In this document: in pieces, positions 29,335 to 38,372 of the stretch | Layout: each line of letters opens with the position of its first letter | Numbering within the stretch: position 1 is the first letter of the stretch | Source of the DNA: a virus | Virus record (IMG/VR): IMGVR_UViG_3300033148_005052 | Span: 1 to 49,883 of that record | Length of the DNA: 49,883 bases | Strand: one strand, 5' to 3' | Made by a program: the position numbers and the translations under genes | The notes under the pieces: model-generated | What the model saw: only the letters and a program-made list of their open reading frames with translations | The model's database searches: none | What the model was told of the DNA's origin: nothing

Positions 29335-31119
29335 GTGGTACAATCTATTGAGGTTGGTCGATTAGCGGCAGACGGAGAATCACTTTCAAAGGCTGGTATC
29401 ATCCAGCTGTCAGGTATCTTCAGGGAATGCACAAAGGCCGGCGGGGTGGCAGACCATGAGACGGCTGCGTCTGCATTAGGTATCCACCCAGAGACTGCAT
29501 GGCGAGCGTTTGAGTATTGGCGCTGTCAGGCTGATGCTAAACATTTCGTCACCCACTATTGCATGGTGCTATCCCCTCAGGACGAGGGCGGCATGGTGCA
29601 CGCCCAGAAGTTTGTGCCGGTGCAGCAACAGCTGGAATACATCGATGCGCTGAACGCTGGACGCCTGCTGCCAGCTGTCTATGACCCCGATAAGTCGGCT
29701 GCCCGCCGTATCCACTTCACCAAGAAAGCCCGGAAAGAGGGCTGGACAACCACTACTGGCCTGTATTTTCTTCATGCGATGTTGTTCCGTCAGTATGAGG
29801 ACATCTCGCTGATCTCACTTGACCATTACGGTTCCAAGACATGGCTCTCGGATATGATGAGCACATACGATAACCTACCTGATTGGTTGAAGCGCCGATA
29901 CATCAAGAGGACCGAAGAGGTCATCATCTTCGATAACAATAGTCGTGTCAAGGCATGGCCGGCAGTCCAAAAGGCAGGTCGCTCACGGTCAACGACTGGC
30001 ATCGGTATCGACGAGGGCGCAACAATACAGAAAGATGGCAAATGGGTTGGTCTATGGGCGGCCGCGCAGGGCGCAGGCTCACTTGGCATCATAACAACGG
30101 GCAGCACCTGTGATTGTCCCGGTGATAGCGCTTACGCCCGTCAGGTTGACAGCTCTAGCGGTGGGCACAAACGTTGGATGTATCACGAATGGCCGTGGCA
30201 TACATTGCCCTGGCATACCCCGGAATGGTTGCAGCAGCAGCGTGAGGAATGCGGGAACGAAGCGCAGTTTCAGACAGAATATATGATGCGCTGGATGGGC
30301 ACTGGCGCGCCAATCATGCCGATTGAGATCATCCAAGCGCGGATAGATACGCTCATGGAGACCGAGCCTGAGTACGATATTACGTTCGCCAACGCATTTA
30401 TCCCATCGATTAACCCTAGCGGCTCTAACTCTAGCATAGCTGGCAAGCATATAGTCAAAATGTGGCGGCCACCTCGGCCGGGCACACAGTATGTCCTTGC
30501 GGTTGATACATCGTTCGGCTCGGAAGGCAAAGACCGCTCGGCGATGGTGTTGCTCGACCAAGAGACACGTGAGGTGCCCCTGACCTATCACTCGTCGCGC
30601 AACGACCTACGACTGGTCGTAACGCACGCATACAAAATCTCTGATATTTACGGTGGATGCCCAATCTGCATGGAGCGTAACGGGCTTGGTATCGCGGCGT
30701 TGCAATATGCTGAACAGTTTGGGCTTGGCCGGCTATGGAAGCAGGATATTGCTGTGCAGGGTATCACGCCGTTCCCGTCGTTCGACAATGCGCATAAGCA
30801 GCAGGAGCTCCAGCCGCAGGATTATGGGTTATGGATCACCAACGATCGGAAGCTGGAGGCATATCAAAAGATATATGACCTACTCATCCGGGACATGCTG
30901 GTGATCTACGACCCGGCAATACTGCACGAGCTGACGAATATCACTATGGACCGGAACAAGCGTGTCCATGCTGGCAGCGGCCATGACGACCTTGCGGACG
31001 CGCTGGCAATCGCCGTCTTTATCTCCAACCTTGAGTATGCGGCCAAGATAGATATGGCACAGCAGGTCTATACCGAAACGAGCCAAGTAGAACGTGCAAT
31101 GGCGGATTGGGTAGCATAA
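29335..31119 (+). CDS. terL: Large terminase subunit (TerL)
   Basis: 594 residues from GTG 29335 (AGAGGGAAGC upstream). ATPase: a modified Walker A FTKKARKEGWTTTT (about 128-141), Walker B TGIGIDEGAT (about 221-230), and coupling motif IITTGST. Nuclease: VLAVDTSFGSEGKD (Asp 391), ICMERNGLG (Glu near 447), and HDDLADALA near residue 555, giving the three acidic ligands. It pumps and cuts DNA during packaging. Oddly it sits after the tail-tube candidate and before the tail chaperones, far from the portal; no small subunit is next to it. Confidence 0.9.
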   Translation: MVQSIEVGRLAADGESLSKAGIIQLSGIFRECTKAGGVADHETAASALGIHPETAWRAFEYWRCQADAKHFVTHYCMVLSPQDEGGMVHAQKFVPVQQQLEYIDALNAGRLLPAVYDPDKSAARRIHFTKKARKEGWTTTTGLYFLHAMLFRQYEDISLISLDHYGSKTWLSDMMSTYDNLPDWLKRRYIKRTEEVIIFDNNSRVKAWPAVQKAGRSRSTTGIGIDEGATIQKDGKWVGLWAAAQGAGSLGIITTGSTCDCPGDSAYARQVDSSSGGHKRWMYHEWPWHTLPWHTPEWLQQQREECGNEAQFQTEYMMRWMGTGAPIMPIEIIQARIDTLMETEPEYDITFANAFIPSINPSGSNSSIAGKHIVKMWRPPRPGTQYVLAVDTSFGSEGKDRSAMVLLDQETREVPLTYHSSRNDLRLVVTHAYKISDIYGGCPICMERNGLGIAALQYAEQFGLGRLWKQDIAVQGITPFPSFDNAHKQQELQPQDYGLWITNDRKLEAYQKIYDLLIRDMLVIYDPAILHELTNITMDRNKRVHAGSGHDDLADALAIAVFISNLEYAAKIDMAQQVYTETSQVERAMADWVA

Positions 31120-31508
31120 TGGCGGTAACAAGCAGACATCGATATGCAATATGGCCCCGACCTGTTGACGATCTCTCCGGGCCGAGGCGTGGCGCGGACG
31201 GCAAGGCCACCTACGAGGTGCTTGGCCGCAAGTATTTCCTGGTGATCATACTGAAGGAGATGGTCGATGCGTCTATCGACGAGGAAGAGGCGCTGTATCT
31301 GACGAGCCGTGCTGCTGGGCTAATCGAGGATGGCCGATGTAAGGCATTGCCAGTATCAGCAGACGAGTCAGAGTGGCCGTGCCCCTACGCGGGCTGCCCT
31401 GCGCTGAGCGAGTTCTTGATGGTCGGCTCAAAGACGTTCCCGTCGTTTCAAGACGATGTTCGATATGTAGTATCACACTTCTATTTTGAGGCCTATGTAA
31501 AGGCCTAA
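31119..31508 (+). CDS. Hypothetical protein after terminase, 129 aa
   Basis: ATG 31119 overlaps the terminase stop (TAATG). Mixed alpha/beta sequence with WPCPYAGCPAL, a possible metal site, and an aromatic C-terminus (YVVSHFYFEAYVKA). It may be a tail assembly factor given its place before the chaperones, but no family is recognised. Confidence 0.65.
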   Translation: MAVTSRHRYAIWPRPVDDLSGPRRGADGKATYEVLGRKYFLVIILKEMVDASIDEEEALYLTSRAAGLIEDGRCKALPVSADESEWPCPYAGCPALSEFLMVGSKTFPSFQDDVRYVVSHFYFEAYVKA

Positions 31509-31533
31509 TACATACACAAAAGGGAGAAACAGC

Positions 31534-32199
31534 ATGAGTAACGACTTGGAGATCATCCATTTCGATGACCTGACAGATGAGCAACGTAACGAGTTTGCCG
31601 GGCATATCCCGGACGTAGCGTTGCTGAAGAAGAAGGTCTTGTTCGGTATCGGCAAAATTGGCATACCCGTTGTGGAGGTAGAGATACCCAACATGGCGGC
31701 GGCCACATTCCGGAAAGAGATGGGGCTTAACCGGATACAGGGGATGGAATGGCTTGCTATCCACCAGAATGATGAGGCAACCGCCGCCTTCTTATGGGCG
31801 ATTATCACGGCCAAGTATCCGGACAAGGACACCCGCCCGTTCAAGAGCCAACAGTCTGTCTTGCAGGCCATGACACCCGGCCAGTGCAAGACCAACTATG
31901 CTACCGCGTGTCGCATCGCTTACTTCCCGACGGAGGACATGCCGGAGGAAGGGCGGGATTTTTTCTTGATCTTCGCGCTCGGCGGAGGGTTGTCCCCGCT
32001 GGTCGAGACGGTGCAGATGCTGAAGTCGATGCCGGCGCTGTTCTATCAACTGTCACAGAACAGCCAGAACATCGACAAGATAGCCGAGCGGGTGGGCGTG
32101 AAGATCGACACACCGGGCGACGAGCCAAGTGGTCAACCCACAAAAACATCAAGTCCCTCCAGCTCTGGGCCTACGCAACCCACAGAGGCATCAGAATAA
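31534..32199 (+). CDS. Tail assembly chaperone (G-like)
   Basis: 221 residues from ATG 31534 behind AAAAGGGAGAAACAGC. Helical protein with an acidic N-terminus (LEIIHFDDLTDEQRNEF) and a low-complexity Ser/Thr/Pro tail ending PTQPTEASE, as usual for the short form of tail chaperones encoded before the tape measure. The -1 frame is open across its 3' part and continues to 32810, suggesting a frameshift-made long form (see 32141-32147). It would hold the tape measure protein during tail assembly. Confidence 0.65.
   Translation: MSNDLEIIHFDDLTDEQRNEFAGHIPDVALLKKKVLFGIGKIGIPVVEVEIPNMAAATFRKEMGLNRIQGMEWLAIHQNDEATAAFLWAIITAKYPDKDTRPFKSQQSVLQAMTPGQCKTNYATACRIAYFPTEDMPEEGRDFFLIFALGGGLSPLVETVQMLKSMPALFYQLSQNSQNIDKIAERVGVKIDTPGDEPSGQPTKTSSPSSSGPTQPTEASE
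32141..32147 (+). other. Candidate -1 ribosomal frameshift site
   Basis: CAAAAAC sits in the last 20 codons of the G-like gene. Reading Aca-AAA-aca, a one-base slip back on the A-run enters the frame CAC-AAA-AAC-ATC that encodes NIKSLQLWAYATHRGIRIKD and the next protein. It is not a perfect X-XXY-YYZ heptamer, so the site is tentative; independent initiation at 32217 is the alternative. Confidence 0.35.
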
Positions 32200-32216
32200 A
32201 GGACGCGATCAATGAG

Positions 32217-32810
32217 ATGGAGCCTTACGAGACGATGGTCATGGCACAAGCGCTGACAGCCGCTATCGATATTGGCAAGCATGTCATAGCAGAGGCCATC
32301 GGACTAGCGTTCTTCGGTGACCCAGAGGCCGATAGCCGCAAGCCTGATAGACCAGACGTAGGCAAGCCTCGTAAGCCGCCTAAGCCCAATAAGGATTATG
32401 CCGGGCCGCTTGTGTTCCCCGACGAGATACCGCTGGTAACGTTTGGCGAGCGCCATGCAGCGGCTAACGACAGGCTGGTAGCCCGGTTGCGGCGACTGCT
32501 GTCGGAACACGGCGAGCCAACCTACGAGTCGATCTCCGACAAGGATTGGAAAGGTATCCAATGGGCGGATTTGATCCATCTCTGGACACCACACCGGCAG
32601 GAGCTGTCCCGTGATTCGGGCCGGCTTTATCGTGCAGTAGCGTCACTGTCAACTATATGGAGCTACTACATGGCGAACCCTGAGGCCGACAGGAAGCAGC
32701 TGGTGAAGGTCTATATGCAGCGGAAGCTCAAGGCGGACGACATTACCGAGGCCGGTTTCTACCTGTTGCTTGACCATGTGCTTGACTACGTGAAAGGGTC
32801 TGCGATTTAG
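32217..32810 (+). CDS. Second tail chaperone reading frame (T-like), 197 aa
   Basis: Stands in the -1 frame relative to the G-like gene and stops two bases before the tape measure. ATG 32217 has AAGGA 14 bases upstream; the frame is also open for 140 codons upstream, so it may be translated mainly by frameshifting. Helical N-terminus (YETMVMAQALTAAIDIGKHV), a Pro/Lys linker, and a helical C-terminal part (DRKQLVKVYMQRKLK). Together with the G-like protein it would guide tail assembly. Confidence 0.6.
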   Translation: MEPYETMVMAQALTAAIDIGKHVIAEAIGLAFFGDPEADSRKPDRPDVGKPRKPPKPNKDYAGPLVFPDEIPLVTFGERHAAANDRLVARLRRLLSEHGEPTYESISDKDWKGIQWADLIHLWTPHRQELSRDSGRLYRAVASLSTIWSYYMANPEADRKQLVKVYMQRKLKADDITEAGFYLLLDHVLDYVKGSAI

Positions 32811-32811
32811 G

Positions 32812-35559
32812 ATGGCCATCGCTTCGACCACACACAAGATAATTTATGAACATGACTCCATCTTGCAGGCTCAGCAGGCACAAGAGCAGTTCCGGCAAGC
32901 AGGGGTCACCGCCGCCAGCGATCTAACAAAAGCGTGGGCTGGCCCCATAGCTCAGATATACCTGCTGAACCGGACTATCGGCGAGAGCAGCCGGAACATC
33001 ATCAGCGCAACAGACAAGGCGGTCAGCCATTTCAACCGTGTGATCGAGCGCGGCATGTCCAGCGCCACCGCTGCCGTTGGTGGGTTTACATCGAAGTTTA
33101 TCAAAGACTTCGTGGACATGGGCAAGGCCGTCGAGGGCTGGCGCGTTGGCATGAAGGTTGCGTTACGCGACGCTGAGAAGGCGCAGCAGATGTTCGCCTA
33201 TGGCAAGGCGGCCATGTTCAAGACACCGGCTCAGATACCTGAAATCATGGGCACGCTGAAGTATATGACGGTGGCCGGCATACCGACTCAGAACAAGCAG
33301 GGTGGTTATCACGGCACAGGTGGGTTCTTCGATGAGATAGCTGATACACACGCTATGTTCGCCTCAGAAGGCATCTCAATGCGCCAAACGGCATATATGG
33401 TCAACATGGCGCGGCAGGGCTACTGGCGGCGTGCAATGCGGTTTGGCTTCAACCGTTCCCAGTTCTCCGAATGGGCCGAGGGCCAGGGCTATACCGATAT
33501 GTTCAAGGGCGGCAAGGTTAGCGGCGGGTTGACCGGTCAGGGCGACCTAGCGCTTGAGGCATTCTTGAAGAACAGGTTTGGTGGTGGTGCCGAAGAGACC
33601 ATGAACACCTTGATGGGCGCTATGTCAGTATTGAAGGATGTTGCCAACCGATTCAAGATGGATATGGTGCAGTATGAGGGCGGCGCTTACGACACTTGGA
33701 AGGACATGGTCATCCGTGCGCGTGAGGCTGGCACCAGCTGGGCGGCAGGTGGTGGCCCGGAGAAGTACATGGCCTTGATCAACAAGGCCGGTGTTGGTGG
33801 CCTGCAGCTCGGCGAGCAGGCGCTCATGGGCGCTGCTGACTGGTTTGGTGGCCGGTTCAAGAAGAATCTAAGGGGCGAAGAGCCGGTTGATTATGCTGCT
33901 GCGCTTGGAATAACCGGGATACAGGGCGTCGGCGGACTTGCTACGATGGGGTTGACCGGGTTGACCAAGATTATCTCCGGCGAGGACAAGAGCGCGATGG
34001 CCGAGGCCATGCGTGAAGTATGGCGTGCCGGTGTCGATGAGATGCTGACGTTCTTGAAGAGCCCGGAACTCGCCGGGGCAATCAACGCGCTCGCATCGGA
34101 AATATTCCCCAACCTGATCAACATCTATGCCGAGCAGTTTGCCACAGTGTTTGCGGCACGGATGAAGGCCGGCATCACAATGGCGACAGAAGCGCCGTTG
34201 GCAACTTTGTTTGTGCTTGGCAAGAAGATGCTTGCCTCGATGGGCGGGTTCACTGCGGGTGGATACGCGGGTTACAAAATGTTTGGCAAGGCCGGGGTTA
34301 TACCGGGTGCGCTCGCCGGCGGCATCGGTGTTCCTGCTCTTATGGCGGCTCCTCAAATCGGGAAGTCTATGGGCATGTTCCAACATGGCGGCCCCATCGG
34401 CGGCACTGGTGAGATACCTATCATCGCGCATGGTGGCGAGTTTATGATGAACGCCACCGCGACCAAGAAGTGGCTGCCAATCCTCAAGGCCATGAACGCA
34501 CAGAGCTTGGCGGATGGCGGAATCGTTGGCAAAATATGGGGCGGGATGGGCGGAGTAAAGCTCACGCGAGACCCCGGTTCAGCACTCAATCGCCTAGCTA
34601 CTCGCCGTGAGATATATTACAATGAGCTATTCACGCCAGAATATCCTTATGAGACTCCATCAGTTGACTCGTTCCGCCTGGGTGGCATGAGACCGGGCGA
34701 TGCTTCTAAGATAATGCACGCATCATGGCTCAAGAAGATGATGCTCCGTATGAGAGTAAATCGTGGGTTCTTTGGAATGTTCCCATCTGGCGTCATGGGC
34801 AAGTGGGGGAGATGGGGGAAGATTGGTCGCGGCATAGGAAGAGCCGGAATCTATCATCTTGCCGAGACCGGAATCAGGGCTGGCGGAGCAGCTACATGGG
34901 CTGGCGCAACAGCAGAAGGCAGAAGACGCTATTACGAGCAGTATGCAGACCAGGGATATGGTTACGACATGTCAGAAGAGTGGGGCGATTTTCTTGCTGC
35001 CCCATTTGCGAAGCCATATCAAACATTCGTGGCGCGCAATATCATGGCGGACGAGGGCGATGTCCGGTCGTGGGGCATGGGTGATTTCATTGCAGCTGCG
35101 GGCGGCAGAGCGTGGGGTGGCCACGAGACATACGGCAATTTCGGCGGATGGATGCGCCGTGCTTCCGGTAGTGCCACGCAGATGCAGGAATTAACTCGTT
35201 ATCGGGGCAGCCAACTTGCTGATGTGGTTATCAGGCAAGAACAGGAGTTTGCTCGTAGGCGGCATATACGTGATACAGAGGGCGATGATTTTGTTCGCGT
35301 GCCGGGCGGACTACCACTTGGCGGTGAGGTGGGCGCGGGCATGGGCGTTGATACGTCAGCGGGCGTGAACCACGCGATCAAGAGGATAAAGTCTGACATG
35401 GCCGCGATATTCGGCACGCCAGGCGTTGCCAGAGCTGGCGAAGGCCGCGTCATTACTGGAGGCCCTTATAGTCGCGTCTATGATCCGACCGCGTCGCTTA
35501 ACGCCGCCCGCCAGCCCGTCCACTCGGAGGTCAACGACATATCTTGGGTGGGGTATTAG
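32812..35559 (+). CDS. Tail tape measure protein
   Basis: 915 residues. Long helical and hydrophobic segments alternate with Gly-rich parts; residues about 390-520 contain membrane-like stretches (LATLFVLGKKMLASMGGF, IPGALAGGIGVPALM), then GGEFMMNATATKKWLPILKA with a following SLADGG, a common signature near the end of tape measure proteins. It sets tail length; at about 0.15 nm per residue, a tail of the order of 130-140 nm would be expected. Preceded by two chaperone frames, as in siphoviruses. Confidence 0.85.
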   Translation: MAIASTTHKIIYEHDSILQAQQAQEQFRQAGVTAASDLTKAWAGPIAQIYLLNRTIGESSRNIISATDKAVSHFNRVIERGMSSATAAVGGFTSKFIKDFVDMGKAVEGWRVGMKVALRDAEKAQQMFAYGKAAMFKTPAQIPEIMGTLKYMTVAGIPTQNKQGGYHGTGGFFDEIADTHAMFASEGISMRQTAYMVNMARQGYWRRAMRFGFNRSQFSEWAEGQGYTDMFKGGKVSGGLTGQGDLALEAFLKNRFGGGAEETMNTLMGAMSVLKDVANRFKMDMVQYEGGAYDTWKDMVIRAREAGTSWAAGGGPEKYMALINKAGVGGLQLGEQALMGAADWFGGRFKKNLRGEEPVDYAAALGITGIQGVGGLATMGLTGLTKIISGEDKSAMAEAMREVWRAGVDEMLTFLKSPELAGAINALASEIFPNLINIYAEQFATVFAARMKAGITMATEAPLATLFVLGKKMLASMGGFTAGGYAGYKMFGKAGVIPGALAGGIGVPALMAAPQIGKSMGMFQHGGPIGGTGEIPIIAHGGEFMMNATATKKWLPILKAMNAQSLADGGIVGKIWGGMGGVKLTRDPGSALNRLATRREIYYNELFTPEYPYETPSVDSFRLGGMRPGDASKIMHASWLKKMMLRMRVNRGFFGMFPSGVMGKWGRWGKIGRGIGRAGIYHLAETGIRAGGAATWAGATAEGRRRYYEQYADQGYGYDMSEEWGDFLAAPFAKPYQTFVARNIMADEGDVRSWGMGDFIAAAGGRAWGGHETYGNFGGWMRRASGSATQMQELTRYRGSQLADVVIRQEQEFARRRHIRDTEGDDFVRVPGGLPLGGEVGAGMGVDTSAGVNHAIKRIKSDMAAIFGTPGVARAGEGRVITGGPYSRVYDPTASLNAARQPVHSEVNDISWVGY

Positions 35560-35735
35560 TTGATGAGAACCAGCAACAGCCCTAGCAAGAACCAGCATAC
35601 CCCTACTATGAATGGTGATAGCAATATCAGCAGCACTATGGTCGCAATACCACTCAATCCAGCCCCACAATGCGGGCATGTAAATGTGGATGAGTCGATC
35701 ATCCCGCCACATTTCTTGCATGGTTTCAAAGCCAT
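35556..35735 (-). CDS. Zinc-ribbon membrane protein on the opposite strand
   Basis: 59 residues from ATG 35735, behind AAAAGGAGATTGGAT. An N-terminal zinc ribbon (CKKCGGMIDSSTFTCPHCG) is followed by two closely spaced hydrophobic spans (IATIVLLILLSPFIVGVCWF then LLGLLLVLI). It lies alone in the 250-base gap between the tape measure and the next tail gene, facing the other way, with TTGACA at 35797-35792 as a possible -35. This is typical of a 'moron': an added gene expressed independently. Similar host zinc-ribbon membrane proteins are of unknown function. Confidence 0.75.
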   Translation of the reverse strand: MALKPCKKCGGMIDSSTFTCPHCGAGLSGIATIVLLILLSPFIVGVCWFLLGLLLVLIN

Positions 35736-35807
35736 ATCCAATCTCCTTTTCAAGCTGATATTGGTACAGATGTTGAACGAACGCACGGTTTTGTCAAGTG
35801 AGCGCCG

Positions 35808-38372
35808 ATGACGATCAAGAAGATTAGCACCCGGCAGGTTTATACAGCTGCGTTGGCAGACGAGGATGTGTTCCGGTTCTCATACAACGCATTGGGCCGC
35901 GAAGCTAGCGAGGCGGCAGAGCTGACGGTGGCGGCCACCAAGTTTGCTGACCTGAACCCTGACGATGACCCTGTTATCTGTGTCCAGTTCACATCCGGCC
36001 AAAAGATGTATTTTGACATAGAGGACAGGGGCCTCGACATTGACGATCTGGGCACTGAGCTGACAATCAGCGTTGTGCCCTCCTCATATCGGCTCTTAGA
36101 GCTCGGCCAGAACAAGCTGCTGGCCTACGTCTATTGCACCAAAGAGGACTTTGAGCTCTGGCAAAATACCACAGCAGGCCGTGAAGAGATGAGCAAACAA
36201 TGGTTTGGCGCCACAGCACCGGGCGTGGAATATGAGATACGTGAACGGCTCAAATACCAGGATGACCCATGGACAGACCGGGAGATACTTGAAGACCTAT
36301 CCGACATACATGGCATAAGCGTTTGCATAACAGCGACGGAGCGGACAGTTACTAAGACAAAGCCCGTGACAATCGACTGGACAGAAAACTTCTTTGCTGT
36401 TGTCAAGTCGCTCTATAACGGCCAGTTTGTCTCGGTCAAGTATGACAGCCTAGGCGACACTCTGTTCGTCATCGACGTGTTCGATGAACCGGCTTCATAC
36501 CTCTCGATACTGGAGAACAAGCCGCTTGCTTCCCTCGACTTTGCCCATCCACAGCTGAAGGATGACGCCATATTTGAGCTGATGGGCGGTGAGGTAGATT
36601 TCAAGGCCGAGGACTACAAATGGGGTGAGACATGGACACAACCTCTTGACCCCGGACGGGCACGGCTGCCGATACACAATACCTACCTCCGGCGGCTGAT
36701 GAGCGGCAAGGCCCCATATCCCGAGGACTTCTTTGCAATCGGCCAGATTGGGGTGTTGCTGAAGGCGAGCGCTGACCCGATCTACTCTGCGCTATCGCCT
36801 GCTATCCAGAAACGCATCTCGGACTTTTATCGGATCTTGCCGCATGACAATCGGCTGTTCAGATTGGCGCAGGACAAGTCGAAGGAGCTCAAGGTCTGGG
36901 CTGCTACCCGTCCCTTCTACTTCCGGCAGCTGAAGCGGCAGCCAGACATCTCTGACGCTGACCCGACCTCTCATGTAGTCAAGGAGGTGTGGAACGCCTC
37001 CAACTCGGTCGGCGAGGACATGGGCGTCATGGTCTATGCCCGCGAGCGGCGCTACGAGGCCGAGGATGACGAAGAACCACTGAACGGCACAGCAACCAGC
37101 AAGGGCAAGTTCTTGAAGGAGCTGCGAGAGACCATCACGTTCTACGAGGGCATGGTTCCGGGCGTGGCAAAGCCGGTCGCCAAATGCAAGATAACGATGA
37201 TAGGCCGCCGGCTGGTTGAACTACGCCCCGCCGGGTTTGATGCTCACACCGCTGTCTCTGCTCAATACAATGAGTGGTATCATGAGAACGGCAAAGAGTT
37301 TGGGCATAGGGCGTCGTTTTTCAACTCAACGGCAGCGGCTGCCGCTAACTCCACAGGTTCAACAGGCTGGACACCGCAATGGGTGTGGGAGCCGAACGCA
37401 GGTATGGAGATCGAGGCATGGTTATACGACGAGCGTGGCTACCCAGTATGGCAGACCAAACGGGTGTTCGGGGTCACATACGAAGAATCTGGCGGAGAAG
37501 GTAACTCTGGCATCGACGATTACAACACACGCCCCCCCGAAGATTATGCTGTCAAGAGTGAGAGCGGAGACGGCAAGACCACGATCTATAACGACGCCTT
37601 TTATGAGAGGGGCAACAGCGGTGATTACCTAGGTGGTAATGGCGGGTCGTTTGGCACCACGTCCGGCACAGCTGGCGCGGCTGCCGTTGACAGCCAGAAC
37701 AAGGGGAACGCCCACAAGCGCTATGAGCTCTCGCGTATCCAGAAGCTCGACAAGTATTCTGGTATCTCAAACAACACGTTCCACTGGATGATCCTGACCA
37801 ATGACGGCTGGACGCAAGACCCAAGGTGCCTCGTATCCGCGACGGACACCTTCTACATGCCCATCGACAGGAGCATGATGCAGGTAATCGCCATGAATAA
37901 GGCGCTAGTCAACGGGCTGATGGTCAGCTGGCAGGATGAGCATGGTGTGCCCAACAACCAGCTGACGAAGAGCAAGGTGGAGATGATCCAGCAGAAATGC
38001 TATTATAACGTGAACTTCCCGGAGCCGGGCGACTCGCTGGAGGTTGTGAACGCAGGCCAACGTGTGGGAATGGCGCATCTGACTGATTGGGAGCTGGTAG
38101 CGGATATTGGCGCTCGGCTACATGCGCAGAAGACATCGTTACTGAACTCATATTCGATAGACCTGCACGGCTCGTTCCTCATCCCGGCTGGCACACGCAT
38201 GAAGTTCACGACCCCGCAGAGGGAGATTATCCGGCATGGTGGCCGCAAAGAAACGTTATCAGAGACAACATATAAGGGCACGGTAGAGAATATGCGCATC
38301 TCACCGGACAGCAAAGGCTCGATGACGGCGAATATCGCCATGCGCGACTTCATAGGCCGGGGATCAATCTGA
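35808..38372 (+). CDS. Tail tip / hub-type virion protein, 854 aa
   Basis: First tail gene after the tape measure. The N-terminal 110 residues form a strand-rich domain (FRFSYNALGREASEAAELTV); a later helix-rich part (YLRRLMSGKAPYPEDFFAIG) precedes a Gly/Ser/Asn-rich hinge near residues 600-640. The C-terminal domain is again beta-rich (HGSFLIPAGTRMKFTTPQRE ... ENMRISPDSKGSMTANIAMR). Position suggests a distal tail or hub protein. No specific family recognised. Confidence 0.6.
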   Translation: MTIKKISTRQVYTAALADEDVFRFSYNALGREASEAAELTVAATKFADLNPDDDPVICVQFTSGQKMYFDIEDRGLDIDDLGTELTISVVPSSYRLLELGQNKLLAYVYCTKEDFELWQNTTAGREEMSKQWFGATAPGVEYEIRERLKYQDDPWTDREILEDLSDIHGISVCITATERTVTKTKPVTIDWTENFFAVVKSLYNGQFVSVKYDSLGDTLFVIDVFDEPASYLSILENKPLASLDFAHPQLKDDAIFELMGGEVDFKAEDYKWGETWTQPLDPGRARLPIHNTYLRRLMSGKAPYPEDFFAIGQIGVLLKASADPIYSALSPAIQKRISDFYRILPHDNRLFRLAQDKSKELKVWAATRPFYFRQLKRQPDISDADPTSHVVKEVWNASNSVGEDMGVMVYARERRYEAEDDEEPLNGTATSKGKFLKELRETITFYEGMVPGVAKPVAKCKITMIGRRLVELRPAGFDAHTAVSAQYNEWYHENGKEFGHRASFFNSTAAAAANSTGSTGWTPQWVWEPNAGMEIEAWLYDERGYPVWQTKRVFGVTYEESGGEGNSGIDDYNTRPPEDYAVKSESGDGKTTIYNDAFYERGNSGDYLGGNGGSFGTTSGTAGAAAVDSQNKGNAHKRYELSRIQKLDKYSGISNNTFHWMILTNDGWTQDPRCLVSATDTFYMPIDRSMMQVIAMNKALVNGLMVSWQDEHGVPNNQLTKSKVEMIQQKCYYNVNFPEPGDSLEVVNAGQRVGMAHLTDWELVADIGARLHAQKTSLLNSYSIDLHGSFLIPAGTRMKFTTPQREIIRHGGRKETLSETTYKGTVENMRISPDSKGSMTANIAMRDFIGRGSI

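Noticed and set aside
31794-32216. Upstream part of the T-like frame as an independent gene
   Set aside because: The sequence before about 32140 is Arg/Gly/His-rich noise read through the G-like gene; only the part after the possible slip site looks like protein.
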